A DNA stretch of 64,000 nt from NCBI RefSeq assembly GCF_012273655.1, contig NZ_JAAWWP010000001.1, forward strand, positions 186,001 to 250,000, written 5' to 3'. The position numbers and the translations under genes are program-made. The DNA is from Streptomyces physcomitrii (GTDB lineage: Bacteria > Actinomycetota > Actinomycetes > Streptomycetales > Streptomycetaceae). Below the pieces are notes generated by a model. That model worked only from the letters and a program-made list of their open reading frames with translations, was not told the DNA's origin and made no database searches. Of the stretch, positions 31,543-39,801 are shown in pieces (position 1 is the stretch's first letter; each line of letters opens with the position of its first letter).

Positions 31543-32940
31543 TCAGCCGGGCCGCCACGCCACCCGGTGCCCGCCCAGCTCGGCCAGTACCGCCTGGTTC
31601 GCCTCCCAGCCGTCCGGGAACTTCACGCTGACGCCGAGCTGCACCGGCTCCGTCGAGGGGTGGGCGTCCAGGAGTTCGGGCACGCCCGCGCGGCAGACCA
31701 CGATGCAGGCCTGGCGGTGCCGGGAGGCGAGCACGCACAGGCGGCCGGTCTCCAGGTGGAAGGCGGTGGCGTCGGGCCGCCCGGACAGCGGGTGCAGGAC
31801 CACGGTGACCTCGTACTCGCGGCCCTGGAGGCGGTTGGCGGTGTCCACCGTGACGCCCCGGACGCCGAGCCGGTCGAGGGCGGCGCGCACCGCGGCGGCC
31901 TGGTCGCGGTGGGCGGTGCCGACGGCGATCCGGGCCGCGGTGAGCGGCACCGGCTCCTCGGCCGTCTCCGAACGCGCCCGGCCCTCGCGCTCCAGGAGCC
32001 GCGCGACGACCCGGGCCAGGGAGTCCACCGCCTCGGGGTCGGTGCGCGGGGTGCGCGCGGCGGGGAGTTCGAGCAGGCCCCAGCCGGAGCCGGCCGCCTC
32101 GTCGATCACCCGGTCCGGGCCCGAACCGTCCGAGGCCACCGCGAAGTCGAGCCCGCGCGCCCCGGGTCCGGTGCCGCTGGTGAACGGCGTGAACGGGTAG
32201 AAGGCCCGCGAGACCAGCGGCGCGGCCGAGGCGGGCAGCCGCCAGGAGACCGGCAGCCGCAACTGCGGGAGCTCCGGATTGTGCGCGAGCAGGGTGGAGA
32301 CCGCGGAGGCGGAGGGGTCGTAGGCGAGGCCCGCCCACTGCTCGGAGCCGACCACCGCGAAGGGGTCCAACTGGCCCGGGTCGCCCACGAACAGGGCCCG
32401 CTCGAAGAGCCCGGCCACCGCGAGCAGGGCGTCCGAGCGCATCTGGTAGGCCTCGTCCACGATGGCGTGGCCCCAGGGCTCCTCGGTGCGCACATGCGCC
32501 CACTTCGCCGCCGTGGAGAGCACCACGTCGAGCCCGGCCAGATCGCCCGCCTTCGCGGAGGTCCGTACGGCGGGCAGCGCGTCCAGGGCGCGGTCGTACG
32601 GTTCGGCCTCGCTGCTGTGCAGCCGTCCGACGCCCAGCTCCGGGTCCTTGGCGGCGAGCCGCAGGACCAGGTCGTCGACCTGCGCGTTGGTCTGCGCGAT
32701 GACCATCAACGGCCGTCCCGCGGCGGCCAGTTCGCGGGCCGCCCGGACGACGAGGGTGGACTTGCCCGCTCCCGGCGGGGAGTCCACGACCACCCCGCGC
32801 GCCTCGCCGTGCAGGGTGTGGTGCAGGATCCGCGCGGTGGCCAGGTCCGCGGCGGCGCCCGGGTCGGCGGCGGCGAACTCGGCCGGGTCCCGCGGGCCCG
32901 GCCCGGGGTCCGGGCGGCCGGTGGCGGGCGCGGTGGTCAC
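31543..32940 (-). CDS. Superfamily 1 helicase-like ATPase
   Basis: A 465-residue P-loop protein. Walker A is SPPGAGKSTLV (about 53-63), motif Ia lies around VIAQTNAQVDDLV, motif II is IVDEAYQ, motif III is FVGDPGQLDPF and motif V is TANRLQGREYEVTVV. The C-terminal part carries LCVLASRHRQACIVV. This is the core of an SF1 (UPF1/RecD-like) helicase with no accessory nuclease. The start is GTG 32940 with GGAGGA upstream, overlapping the stop of the preceding gene (GTGA). It is third in a coupled operon after a PD-(D/E)XK-like nuclease and a large unknown protein. Probable DNA or RNA processing complex. Confidence 0.85.
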   Translation of the reverse strand: MTTAPATGRPDPGPGPRDPAEFAAADPGAAADLATARILHHTLHGEARGVVVDSPPGAGKSTLVVRAARELAAAGRPLMVIAQTNAQVDDLVLRLAAKDPELGVGRLHSSEAEPYDRALDALPAVRTSAKAGDLAGLDVVLSTAAKWAHVRTEEPWGHAIVDEAYQMRSDALLAVAGLFERALFVGDPGQLDPFAVVGSEQWAGLAYDPSASAVSTLLAHNPELPQLRLPVSWRLPASAAPLVSRAFYPFTPFTSGTGPGARGLDFAVASDGSGPDRVIDEAAGSGWGLLELPAARTPRTDPEAVDSLARVVARLLEREGRARSETAEEPVPLTAARIAVGTAHRDQAAAVRAALDRLGVRGVTVDTANRLQGREYEVTVVLHPLSGRPDATAFHLETGRLCVLASRHRQACIVVCRAGVPELLDAHPSTEPVQLGVSVKFPDGWEANQAVLAELGGHRVAWRPG

Positions 32941-34754
32941 AGCAGGTCCTCCCCGGTGAGCGGATCGGGCGCCTCGGCGGGGGCGTCCGCGCCGGGCGGG
33001 CCGCCGTGCGTCCAGGGGGTGTCCTCCGGCTCGGGCAGCCGGCCGCCGCCGCGCTGCTCATGGGCGAAGAGCGTGAAGCAGACCCGGTCGCCCTTCTCCG
33101 GCACCGAACCCGGCGCGGGCTCCCGGGCCCGGCCCATCCGATCGGTGATCCGCAGCACCACCGAGTACGCCCCCTCCGCCGCGAGTTGCGCCTCGACAGC
33201 CACCGCGGCCCGCTCCCCGGACCCGGACCCGGCTCCGTCCCAGGCTCCGTCCGCGCCCTCCACCGTCTCCTCGTCCCGTACGGACTCCTTCTCGTCCCGT
33301 ACGGACTCCTTCTCGTCCCGTACGGATGTCTCCGCGTCCCCCGCGGACTTCCTCTCCGACGGTACGGACTCCGCCTCGTACCGTACGAACTCGGCCGTCT
33401 GCTGCTTGCCGTCCAGGGAGCGGTACGCCTTGATGCCCTCGGCGAGGTAGGGGCGGTCCTCGGTGCGGATCGTCACCAGGGGGCGGGGGCTCGGGCGCTT
33501 GCCCTCGGACCAGGCGGGCAGCACCTCGGTGACCTCGCCCGCGAAGGCCTCGCCGGACAGCCGCCGCACCGCCATCGCCAGCGGGTCGTCGAGGGCCTCC
33601 TGGGCTTCCAGGCGGGCCTGTTCGCGTTCCCGGGTGGCGAGTTTGCGGGCGGCGGTGACCGCGTCGTCGCGGCGCGGCTGCGGGGGTTCGCCCGCGGCCA
33701 GCCGGTCGCGGTGCGCGGTGAAGGACCAGCGGTCGCGGATCCAGCGCTCCTCGGTGTGGGCGGCGGGCGGCAGCGTGCGCAGCAGGTCGACGCCCCGCCA
33801 GACGGCCTCCCAGGCGGGGCGGGTGACCGACTCCACCAGCGCCCCGATCTCCCGTTCGGCGGCGGAGACCTGGCCGAGCGCCCGGTCCGCCGCGGTGCCG
33901 TCCCCGGCAGCCGCGTAGGCGCCGCGGGCCCGGTCGTAGGCCTCGATCGCCGGGGCGAGCAGGCGGTTGTCGAAGGCCGGGTCGGTGGCCGGGCCCGCCG
34001 GGGGGCAGTACAGCTGGCCGCGCGCGTCGCGGGCCGTCTCGGCGTGCAGGGCGGCCTCGGCGCCGCCCCTGCCGCCGGGGTCGTCCGGCCGGGCGTCGAT
34101 CCAGGCGAGCAGGGCCCCGAGGTGCTGGTCCTCCAGGCTGCTCTGACCGGTGGCCCAGTGCCGGGAGAGCAGGTCGGTCATGGCGAGCAGCAGGCTCGAC
34201 CCCGGCACCCGGGAGCGCTCCGCGTAGTGGGTGAACCAGCGGCCCAGCAGGGGGACATGGGGCGGGGCGGGGTGGCTGCTCTCCGGGTCCTGCTCGGCGG
34301 TGCGGCGGAAGCGCATCGAGCGGCCGAGCAGGCGCACCCACTCGATGCCGCCCCGGCTCGGCACGATCAACTGCGGGGCGTCCGTGCAGAGTTCGGGTTC
34401 CGGTTCGGCCTCCTCGCCGTCCTCGGCGGCCTTCTTCGGCCGGGCCCGGCTCGGCTCGGGCACCTCCGCGTCCCGGGCGTACTCCTCCACGTAGGGCAGT
34501 ACCTGATCCGCGAGCCGGGTCAGGAAGGTGAAGCGCAGCTCGCGGTCGCGGGGCTGCGGTACCAGCAGCAGCCGGGGCGCCTCGCGGTCGGTGCCGAGGA
34601 GGGCGCCGAGCGGGGCGCCGGTCTCGCCCGCGGTGGTCAGCGGCACCAGGACCAGCGGGCGGGGCGAGAGGTGGCGGTGCAGCACGGTCGCGGCCGGCTG
34701 GGCCCGGCCGCTGTGCACCGCTTCGAGGCGGGCGAGGTCGGTGAGCAGGCTCAT
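32937..34754 (-). CDS. Large protein of unknown function, partner of helicase and nuclease
   Basis: A 605-residue soluble protein that I do not recognise. There is an N-terminal block SLLTDLARLEAVHSGRAQPA, then LRFTFLTRLADQVLPYVEEY, a charged linker, and IEWVRLLGRSMRFRR. A helical centre follows, with AEREIGALVESVTRPAWEAVW and REREQARLEAQEAL. Near residues 475-500 there is a threefold 7-residue repeat (SVRDEKE), encoded by 21-base repeats at about 33269-33326. Both ends overlap the neighbours (ATGA upstream, GTGA downstream). The start is ATG 34754 with GGAGGAG. It is probably a scaffold or specificity subunit of the helicase-nuclease set. Confidence 0.75.
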   Translation of the reverse strand: MSLLTDLARLEAVHSGRAQPAATVLHRHLSPRPLVLVPLTTAGETGAPLGALLGTDREAPRLLLVPQPRDRELRFTFLTRLADQVLPYVEEYARDAEVPEPSRARPKKAAEDGEEAEPEPELCTDAPQLIVPSRGGIEWVRLLGRSMRFRRTAEQDPESSHPAPPHVPLLGRWFTHYAERSRVPGSSLLLAMTDLLSRHWATGQSSLEDQHLGALLAWIDARPDDPGGRGGAEAALHAETARDARGQLYCPPAGPATDPAFDNRLLAPAIEAYDRARGAYAAAGDGTAADRALGQVSAAEREIGALVESVTRPAWEAVWRGVDLLRTLPPAAHTEERWIRDRWSFTAHRDRLAAGEPPQPRRDDAVTAARKLATREREQARLEAQEALDDPLAMAVRRLSGEAFAGEVTEVLPAWSEGKRPSPRPLVTIRTEDRPYLAEGIKAYRSLDGKQQTAEFVRYEAESVPSERKSAGDAETSVRDEKESVRDEKESVRDEETVEGADGAWDGAGSGSGERAAVAVEAQLAAEGAYSVVLRITDRMGRAREPAPGSVPEKGDRVCFTLFAHEQRGGGRLPEPEDTPWTHGGPPGADAPAEAPDPLTGEDLL

Positions 34755-36169
34755 GCGCGCTCCTCCCCGCCCTGCCCGGCGCCCGCACCGTGACCGTGAC
34801 CGTGCTCCAGGGCCGCACTGTGCCTCGGCCCCGCACCGGCCAGGGCCTCGGCGCGCAGGGCGGCGGCGCGGCGCAGGGCCCGGGCGGTGGGGTCGGCCGC
34901 GGTGGGGGCGGGGGTGGCCGTGGCGGCGGTCGGCTCCGCGGACGCCGGGTCGAGGCCCTGTCGATCCGGGCCGGGGCACCGGGCGCCGCGGGCGGTGGCG
35001 AGGACCTCCTCGACCGTGGTCAGGGCGCCCAGTTCGGCCCGTACCCCGCGGCCCAGGACGGTGACCTGCCCCTCGGCGCGCGAACGGGCCCGGCAGTGGA
35101 AGGCGAGTTCGCAGGCGGCCAGGCACTCGGGGGCGTAGGCCGCGGGCACCTTCTCCAGGGAGGCGGTCAGCTCCCGCGGCGGACGCCCGATGTCGAAGCT
35201 GGTGCCCTCGGGCAGCTCCTCGGCGATCTCCTCGACCCGGGTCAGCCGGGCGAGCTGGCGGCGGGTCACCGACAGCTGCCTGCGGATGTCCACCGGGGCC
35301 CCGGCGGGCAGATTGGAGAAGTCCTTCGGGCAGACGAGCAGCACCTTGTCGTCGAGCAGCACTTGCTCGCCGGTCCCCGTCTGCTCGCCGGTCAGTGTCT
35401 GCTCACCGGCCCGCGCCTGCTCGCCGGTTTCGGCCGCCGGTCGTTCCGGCTCCGGTGGGTCCTCCTCCGGCAGACGCCGCAGGAGGCCTTCGAGGGCGAG
35501 TACGTAGACCGCGGCCTGCCGGGCCGCCGCGCCCGCCTTCGCCGGGTCCGCGGTGCCGTCGATCATCGGGAAGGACTTGATCTCGACGACGGTGCAGCGA
35601 CCGCCGGGGTGGACCACCAGGGCGTCCGGTTCCAGATAGGCGGGTGAACCGGCCACGTCCAGGGTGAGCAGCGGATGGTCGAGCAGGGTCCAGGCCTTCG
35701 CCGCCACGGCCTCCCGCAGCGCCAGCGCGGTACGGCCCACCCGGCCCTCGGGCCCGTTCGCTGCGAGATCGGGCACCCGGGAGCGGGCCGGATCCGGTGC
35801 CTCGGTCTCCGGGGCGGTGTGCGCGTGGACCAGGCGCAGCAGGGCGGCGCCGCCGTCGGCCTTGACCCGTGCCTCGAAGGCATTGCCCCGTACCAGGGCG
35901 AACTGCGACTGGCCGAAGGCGGAGGGGGAGCCGATCGCCGCGGCGAGCGCCGTCTTGTCCACGCCCGCGCCGTCGAGCAGGGCGCGGCGGCGGCAGCCGG
36001 GGTTGGCGGCGAGGGCCGCGAGGGCGCGGGCGTCCAGGGGCCGGGGCGGGTGCTCCGGGCCCCGCAGCTCAGCGAGCCGCTGCCGGAGCGCCCTCGCCGG
36101 TGCCGGCCCGGTCGGGCTCGCGGGCGCCGACCCGGCCGGACTCCTCGGTGGAGTCCGCGGGACGGGCAC
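34751..36169 (-). CDS. PD-(D/E)XK (RecB-like) nuclease family protein
   Basis: About 472 residues. Nuclease core: FEARVKADGGAALLRLV, then a conserved Asp in LEPDALVVHPGGRCTVVEIKSF (the D...ExK pattern), followed by ARQAAVYVLAL. This is the RecB/Cas4-like layout. A Cys-containing stretch (PECLAACELAFHCRARS) lies further on and could bind an iron-sulfur cluster in the Cas4/AddB manner; this is inference. A linker contains four GEQ repeats (about residues 255-290). The start is uncertain: GTG 36169 (AGGAGG 12 bases upstream) overlaps the 3' end of the PAP2 gene by 101 bases. First gene of the operon. Confidence 0.75.
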   Translation of the reverse strand: MPVPRTPPRSPAGSAPASPTGPAPARALRQRLAELRGPEHPPRPLDARALAALAANPGCRRRALLDGAGVDKTALAAAIGSPSAFGQSQFALVRGNAFEARVKADGGAALLRLVHAHTAPETEAPDPARSRVPDLAANGPEGRVGRTALALREAVAAKAWTLLDHPLLTLDVAGSPAYLEPDALVVHPGGRCTVVEIKSFPMIDGTADPAKAGAAARQAAVYVLALEGLLRRLPEEDPPEPERPAAETGEQARAGEQTLTGEQTGTGEQVLLDDKVLLVCPKDFSNLPAGAPVDIRRQLSVTRRQLARLTRVEEIAEELPEGTSFDIGRPPRELTASLEKVPAAYAPECLAACELAFHCRARSRAEGQVTVLGRGVRAELGALTTVEEVLATARGARCPGPDRQGLDPASAEPTAATATPAPTAADPTARALRRAAALRAEALAGAGPRHSAALEHGHGHGAGAGQGGEERA

Positions 36170-37055
36170 CTGGCTGCTGCGCCTCCTGGCGCTGTCCGGG
36201 AATTCGCTCACCCACCGGAGTCTGGCACTCGGCACCGACAATCACCGAACGGGACGGCCGCGCCGCGGTCTTCACCGGGCGCCCGCCGAGGAGTTCGCGT
36301 ACCCGCTGGGCGAGGCGCAGCACGGGACGGGTGAGCAGCAGGCCGACCCCCATGGTGGCGGCGCCCGCGACGGCGTCCAGGAAGTAGTGGTTGGCGGTGC
36401 CCATCACGACGATGGTGGTGCCGAGCGGATAGACCACCGCGGCGGTCTTCATCAGCGGACCGCGCCCGCAGTACCAGAGCAGCACCCCGCACCACAGCGC
36501 CCAGCCGACGTGCAGGCTCGGCATCGCGGCGAACTGGTTGGTCATGCCGCCCATGCCGCGCGGGGCGCTCGCCTCGCCGCCCCACCAGCCGTAGTCGGAG
36601 TACTGCGCCATGGTGTCCAGGAAGCCGTACTTGGCGTCCAGGAGCCGCGGCGGACAGGTCGGGAGCAGCGTGAAGCCGATCAGTCCGACCATGGTGGAGG
36701 TCATCAGCCAGGTACGCGCCCGGCGGTACAGGTCCTTGCGGCGCCGGAAGATCCACACCAGGACCACCGGGGTCAGGACGTAGTGCAGCGAGGCGTACCA
36801 GAAGTCGGCCGGGACCCCGATCCAGGTCTCGGCGCGGAAGAGCCGGTTCAGCGGGTGCTCGGCGTTGATGCGGAGCGCCTGCTCCACGCGCAGGATGGCC
36901 AGGCCGTGGTCGACGGCGGCCTCCTCGTTCCCCCGGACCAGCAGCCGTCCCGCGGTATAGGCGGCATACACCAACACCAGCAGCGGCAGTTCGGTCCACC
37001 AGCGCAGCGGTGTCTTCTCCGGTGCGCCGGGGTCCGCCGCGTTGCTGTGCGGCAT
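36069..37055 (-). CDS. PAP2-family phosphatase, membrane protein
   Basis: A 328-residue integral membrane protein of the PAP2 / inositol-phosphorylceramide-synthase-like group, with about six hydrophobic segments. The conserved phosphatase motifs are MPSLHVGWALW (about 175) and TANHYFLDAVAG (about 220), with the preceding TCPPRLLD. The last 70 residues are hydrophilic and cytoplasmic. The start is ATG 37055 with AGGAGG 10 bases upstream. It probably acts on lipid phosphates or phosphatidyl groups at the outer face of the membrane. Its 3' end overlaps the nuclease reading frame. Confidence 0.9.
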   Translation of the reverse strand: MPHSNAADPGAPEKTPLRWWTELPLLVLVYAAYTAGRLLVRGNEEAAVDHGLAILRVEQALRINAEHPLNRLFRAETWIGVPADFWYASLHYVLTPVVLVWIFRRRKDLYRRARTWLMTSTMVGLIGFTLLPTCPPRLLDAKYGFLDTMAQYSDYGWWGGEASAPRGMGGMTNQFAAMPSLHVGWALWCGVLLWYCGRGPLMKTAAVVYPLGTTIVVMGTANHYFLDAVAGAATMGVGLLLTRPVLRLAQRVRELLGGRPVKTAARPSRSVIVGAECQTPVGERIPGQRQEAQQPGARPADSTEESGRVGAREPDRAGTGEGAPAAAR

Positions 37056-37415
37056 GTGATCGCCCTCCTCCTTGGCTGCTGCGGCCCGCGGCCCAGTCGC
37101 CCCACCTTAGGGTCCCTGCGAGTGCGACCAGGGGGCGCCCCGGTCGACAAAGACGCAGTGGGACCGCCCCGGGTTGCACGGGGCACGCGGGGCGGCACGC
37201 GCCACAAGTGGGCAATCCTGCCAGTTTCCGACCCATTTGTTCCAGCGGGTTCCCGGGCGCGCACAGCCCGGGCGCACGACCTTCACCGCACGCCCGTACG
37301 AACGGCCGGGCGCGGCCGGGGGCATCGGGCCGCCCGGACACGGGCCGTCAGTATCGCGGGTCGTTCCCGGGCGCCGTGCGGCCCGTGCGTGCCGGCGGGC
37401 GGGACGTGGCGAAGC
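37056..37415. other. Intergenic region between XRE-TPR and PAP2 genes
   Basis: Apart from the PAP2 ribosome site next to 37060-37066, nothing recognisable. A short inverted repeat (CCCGGGCGCGCACAGCCCGGGCG, near 37252-37275, at least partly complementary) may be the terminator for the leftward XRE-TPR gene. Confidence 0.35.
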
Positions 37416-38903
37416 TCACGCCCGGCGGGGCAGCGCGGTCTGCCGTTCGAGGAACGCGGTGTGCTGTGCGAGGAAGTCGCCGACGCCCGCGGCCTTGCGC
37501 TGCGGCAGCAGGACCCGGGCGGCGCTCGCGAGCATGGACTGGATCCGGGTGGACTGCACCACGCCGAGCAGGTCGAGCACCCGGCCGCCCTCGGCCGCCG
37601 CCTCGTCGGGGCGTCCGGCCCGGGCCAGGTCCTGGGCCAGCTCGGCGGTGTACAGGGCGGTGTTGCGGGTGAAGTGCGGGTCCTGGAGGCCGACCGCGCG
37701 GCGGGCGTGCGCGGCGGCGGTGCGCCAGTCGCCCAGCGCCGACCAGCACTGCGCCTGCAACCCCTCGAACTCGGCGGCCCCGAAGAAGCTCATCCACTCC
37801 GGGTCCGCCTCGGCCGGGCCCGCGGCGAAGAGCGACCGCGCCGCCGCCAGCGCGCGTACGCAGCTCGCCCGGTCGGCGAGCCCGGCCCAGCCGCCCGCCT
37901 CGCGCAGGGTCAGCAGGCTGAGCAGCCGGGCCGAGCCGAGCTCCCGGGCCGCGCGCAGACCGGCCTGCGCCGCGCGTACCGCCTCGCGCGGGCGGTGCGC
38001 GTCCCGGGCGAGGAAGGCCGTATTGCTGAAGGCGTGCGCCTCCAGGGCCGCGTCCCCGGCGATCCGGGCGGTGGCCAGCGCCTCCGCGTAGTGCGAGCGC
38101 GCGTCCTCGTGGCGCCCCGAGTCATGGGCCAACCAGCCTACGGAGAGGGCGAGTTCACCGGCACCCGCGTGCAGCCGACCGGCCGTGGAGCCCCGGCTCG
38201 CGCCCGCGTCGAGCAGCGCGTAGGCGGCGCGCAGGGGTGCGCCCGCGCGCCGGTACAGTCCGTCCGCCCCGTGCCGGTCGTCGAGCAGCCGGATGCCGCG
38301 GACCGCCTCCTCCAGCGCGCGCACCTCGCTCTCCCCGGCCCTGCGCACCGCGACGGCGGAATCGGCGCCCGGGCCGAAGGGCCCGAGCGCGGCGGCGAAG
38401 GCGGCGGTGCCGCCGGTCATGAACGCGCGACGCTGCACGTCGCTCTCCTCATCGCTCCGGGTACTGCTCTGGATCTCGGTACCGCTGTCGATCTCGGCGC
38501 CGCGGCGCGTCCCGTACGGTCCGCCGTGCCGCTCCGGCGGTGCGCCGGGGCTCCGGGGGCCGGGGAGACCGGCGGTTCCCGAGGGCTTCGCCCGGTCCGC
38601 GGACGGGCTCCGGCCGCGGACCGCCGAGCGGGCGGCGAAGCCCAGGTCCGCCAGGGTACGGCCGGGGAACATGTGCCGGAACACCCGCTCGTAGGCGTAG
38701 TTGGGACAGCGGATCTCGCCCGCCTCCACCCGGCCCACGTACCGCGCGTCGCAGCTGACGCGCTCGCCGATCTCGCGCGCCGCCCGGCGCACCGCGGCCG
38801 CGAACTCGCCCGGTGAGCGCGGTCCGCGCAGTTCCCGGAAGGCGAGATTGGGCCGGGGTCCGCCCGGTACGGGGGCCGGCCCGGTGACCGGTGAAGACGC
38901 CAT
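37416..38903 (-). CDS. XRE-like regulator with C-terminal TPR-like repeats
   Basis: A 495-residue protein. The N-terminal helix-turn-helix (about 28-75) contains FAAAVRRAAREIGERVSCD and YVGRVEAGEIRCPNYAYE. Then comes a disordered Gly/Pro/Arg linker, a short hydrophobic patch FMTGGTAAFAAALGPFG and TPR-like helices to the end (GWLAHDSGRHEDARSHYAEA, FSNTAFLARDAHRPREAV, LGDWRTAAAHARRAVGL). The layout matches a large streptomycete regulator group of unknown signal. The start is ATG 38903 with GGGAGAGG upstream. Divergent from the hypothetical gene at 39220, a pairing that also occurs elsewhere in streptomycetes as I recall. Confidence 0.85.
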   Translation of the reverse strand: MASSPVTGPAPVPGGPRPNLAFRELRGPRSPGEFAAAVRRAAREIGERVSCDARYVGRVEAGEIRCPNYAYERVFRHMFPGRTLADLGFAARSAVRGRSPSADRAKPSGTAGLPGPRSPGAPPERHGGPYGTRRGAEIDSGTEIQSSTRSDEESDVQRRAFMTGGTAAFAAALGPFGPGADSAVAVRRAGESEVRALEEAVRGIRLLDDRHGADGLYRRAGAPLRAAYALLDAGASRGSTAGRLHAGAGELALSVGWLAHDSGRHEDARSHYAEALATARIAGDAALEAHAFSNTAFLARDAHRPREAVRAAQAGLRAARELGSARLLSLLTLREAGGWAGLADRASCVRALAAARSLFAAGPAEADPEWMSFFGAAEFEGLQAQCWSALGDWRTAAAHARRAVGLQDPHFTRNTALYTAELAQDLARAGRPDEAAAEGGRVLDLLGVVQSTRIQSMLASAARVLLPQRKAAGVGDFLAQHTAFLERQTALPRRA

Positions 38904-39219
38904 GTGACCTCTCCCTGCGAACTCTCCCGCGGCTGCGGGCCCGACCTCCGGTGTACGGCGCGGTCCGGGCCTCTCGTGTCCCGGTCCCGGCGGCTCCGGT
39001 GCCGCCGGCCGCACCGGCGGGCCCGAACGTACCGTGTGTGACGGATTGGATACACCTAGTTTCTGTACAAAACGGATATCCGACCCGCGATGTGCCATGA
39101 ACTGCCATCCTTTGCGGTGGTGTTGTGCCGTAGCCGCCCGCGCCGCCCGGCGTTGAACCATGCGGAGACCGAGCGAACCGTTCCTGCAAGCACAGCAGGG
39201 AATTGCGAGGAGGCTTTTC
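38904..39219. other. Divergent promoter region of the XRE-TPR gene and its neighbour
   Basis: No gene. The AT-richer core 39035-39085 (GGATACACCTAGTTTCTGTAC) presumably holds promoters for both directions, but I cannot assign -35 and -10 boxes with confidence. The ribosome site GAGGAGG at 39207-39213 belongs to the rightward gene. Confidence 0.4.
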
Positions 39220-39720
39220 GTGTGGGAGCCCGGGTGCGAGACCAGCACAGCGAGAACGCCGATGCCCGTGGAGAGCGCGCTGCCCGCGCCCGCGGACACA
39301 TCGCGTGCGCCGCACCCGACGGCCGCGGCCCTGCCACCCCCGCCGACGCCGGAGTGCCGGGCCGCCGCCGACCCGCGCGAGGTGGTGACCGTGCCCTCCC
39401 GGCAGGGACTTGAGGCCGTGGACATCCTGCGCCGCCAGTCCTGCGAGGGGGTTGGCCCGGTCCTGCACGACGACGACCACGACACCCTGAGCTTCGTGGT
39501 CCCCCGGGGCACCGCCGAGTGCTGGGACGTGCCCGGCAGCGACTGCACCCGCACCGCGGGCGGCGGGCTCCCGCTCGGCCGCGCGGCCGAGGCGCCGCCG
39601 AAGGGCACCGACTGGCTGGTCCCGCCGGGCGACGCCGACCCGGTCACCGACCCGGCGGAGCTGCGCGCGGCGCTCGGCGAGGCGGCGCGCACCATCGAGG
39701 CAGCCGACAACTGCCGCTGA
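39220..39720 (+). CDS. Conserved hypothetical protein
   Basis: A 166-residue protein. The Pro/Ala-rich N-terminal third appears disordered. The C-terminal part is a compact domain (VVTVPSRQGLEAVDILRRQS, LSFVVPRGTAECWDVPGSDC, DWLVPPGDADPVTDP). The domain resembles the short prim-pol-related streptomycete protein at 27885, with the same 'function as a lookup' pattern, but no activity is known. The start is GTG 39220 with GAGGAGG 6 bases upstream. It is divergent from the XRE-TPR regulator, which may control it. Confidence 0.7.
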   Translation: MWEPGCETSTARTPMPVESALPAPADTSRAPHPTAAALPPPPTPECRAAADPREVVTVPSRQGLEAVDILRRQSCEGVGPVLHDDDHDTLSFVVPRGTAECWDVPGSDCTRTAGGGLPLGRAAEAPPKGTDWLVPPGDADPVTDPAELRAALGEAARTIEAADNCR

Positions 39721-39723
39721 TCT

Positions 39724-39760
39724 CCCGGGGCGGCACCTTCCCCCGAGGTGCCGTCCCGGG
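39724..39760 (+). terminator. Hairpin terminator
   Basis: CCCGGGGCGGCACCT pairs with AGGTGCCGTCCCGGG (one mismatch) around TCCCCCG. It starts 4 bases after the stop of the upstream hypothetical gene. Confidence 0.75.
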
Positions 39761-39789
39761 GCCGTCGCGCCCCACCGGGAGCGGCGGCC

Positions 39790-39795
39790 GATAAT
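39790..39795 (+). promoter_or_regulatory. -10 box of a probable leaderless gene
   Basis: GATAAT lies 6 bases before the GTG at 39802, and there is no ribosome site in between. The expected transcription start therefore falls on or next to the start codon. No clear -35 box is visible. Confidence 0.5.
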
Positions 39796-39801
39796 GGGCC
39801 C

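Noticed and set aside
39059..39073. TGTACA-centred near-palindrome in the XRE divergent region as an operator
   Set aside because: The arms do not match once aligned base by base; only the 6-base core is symmetrical.
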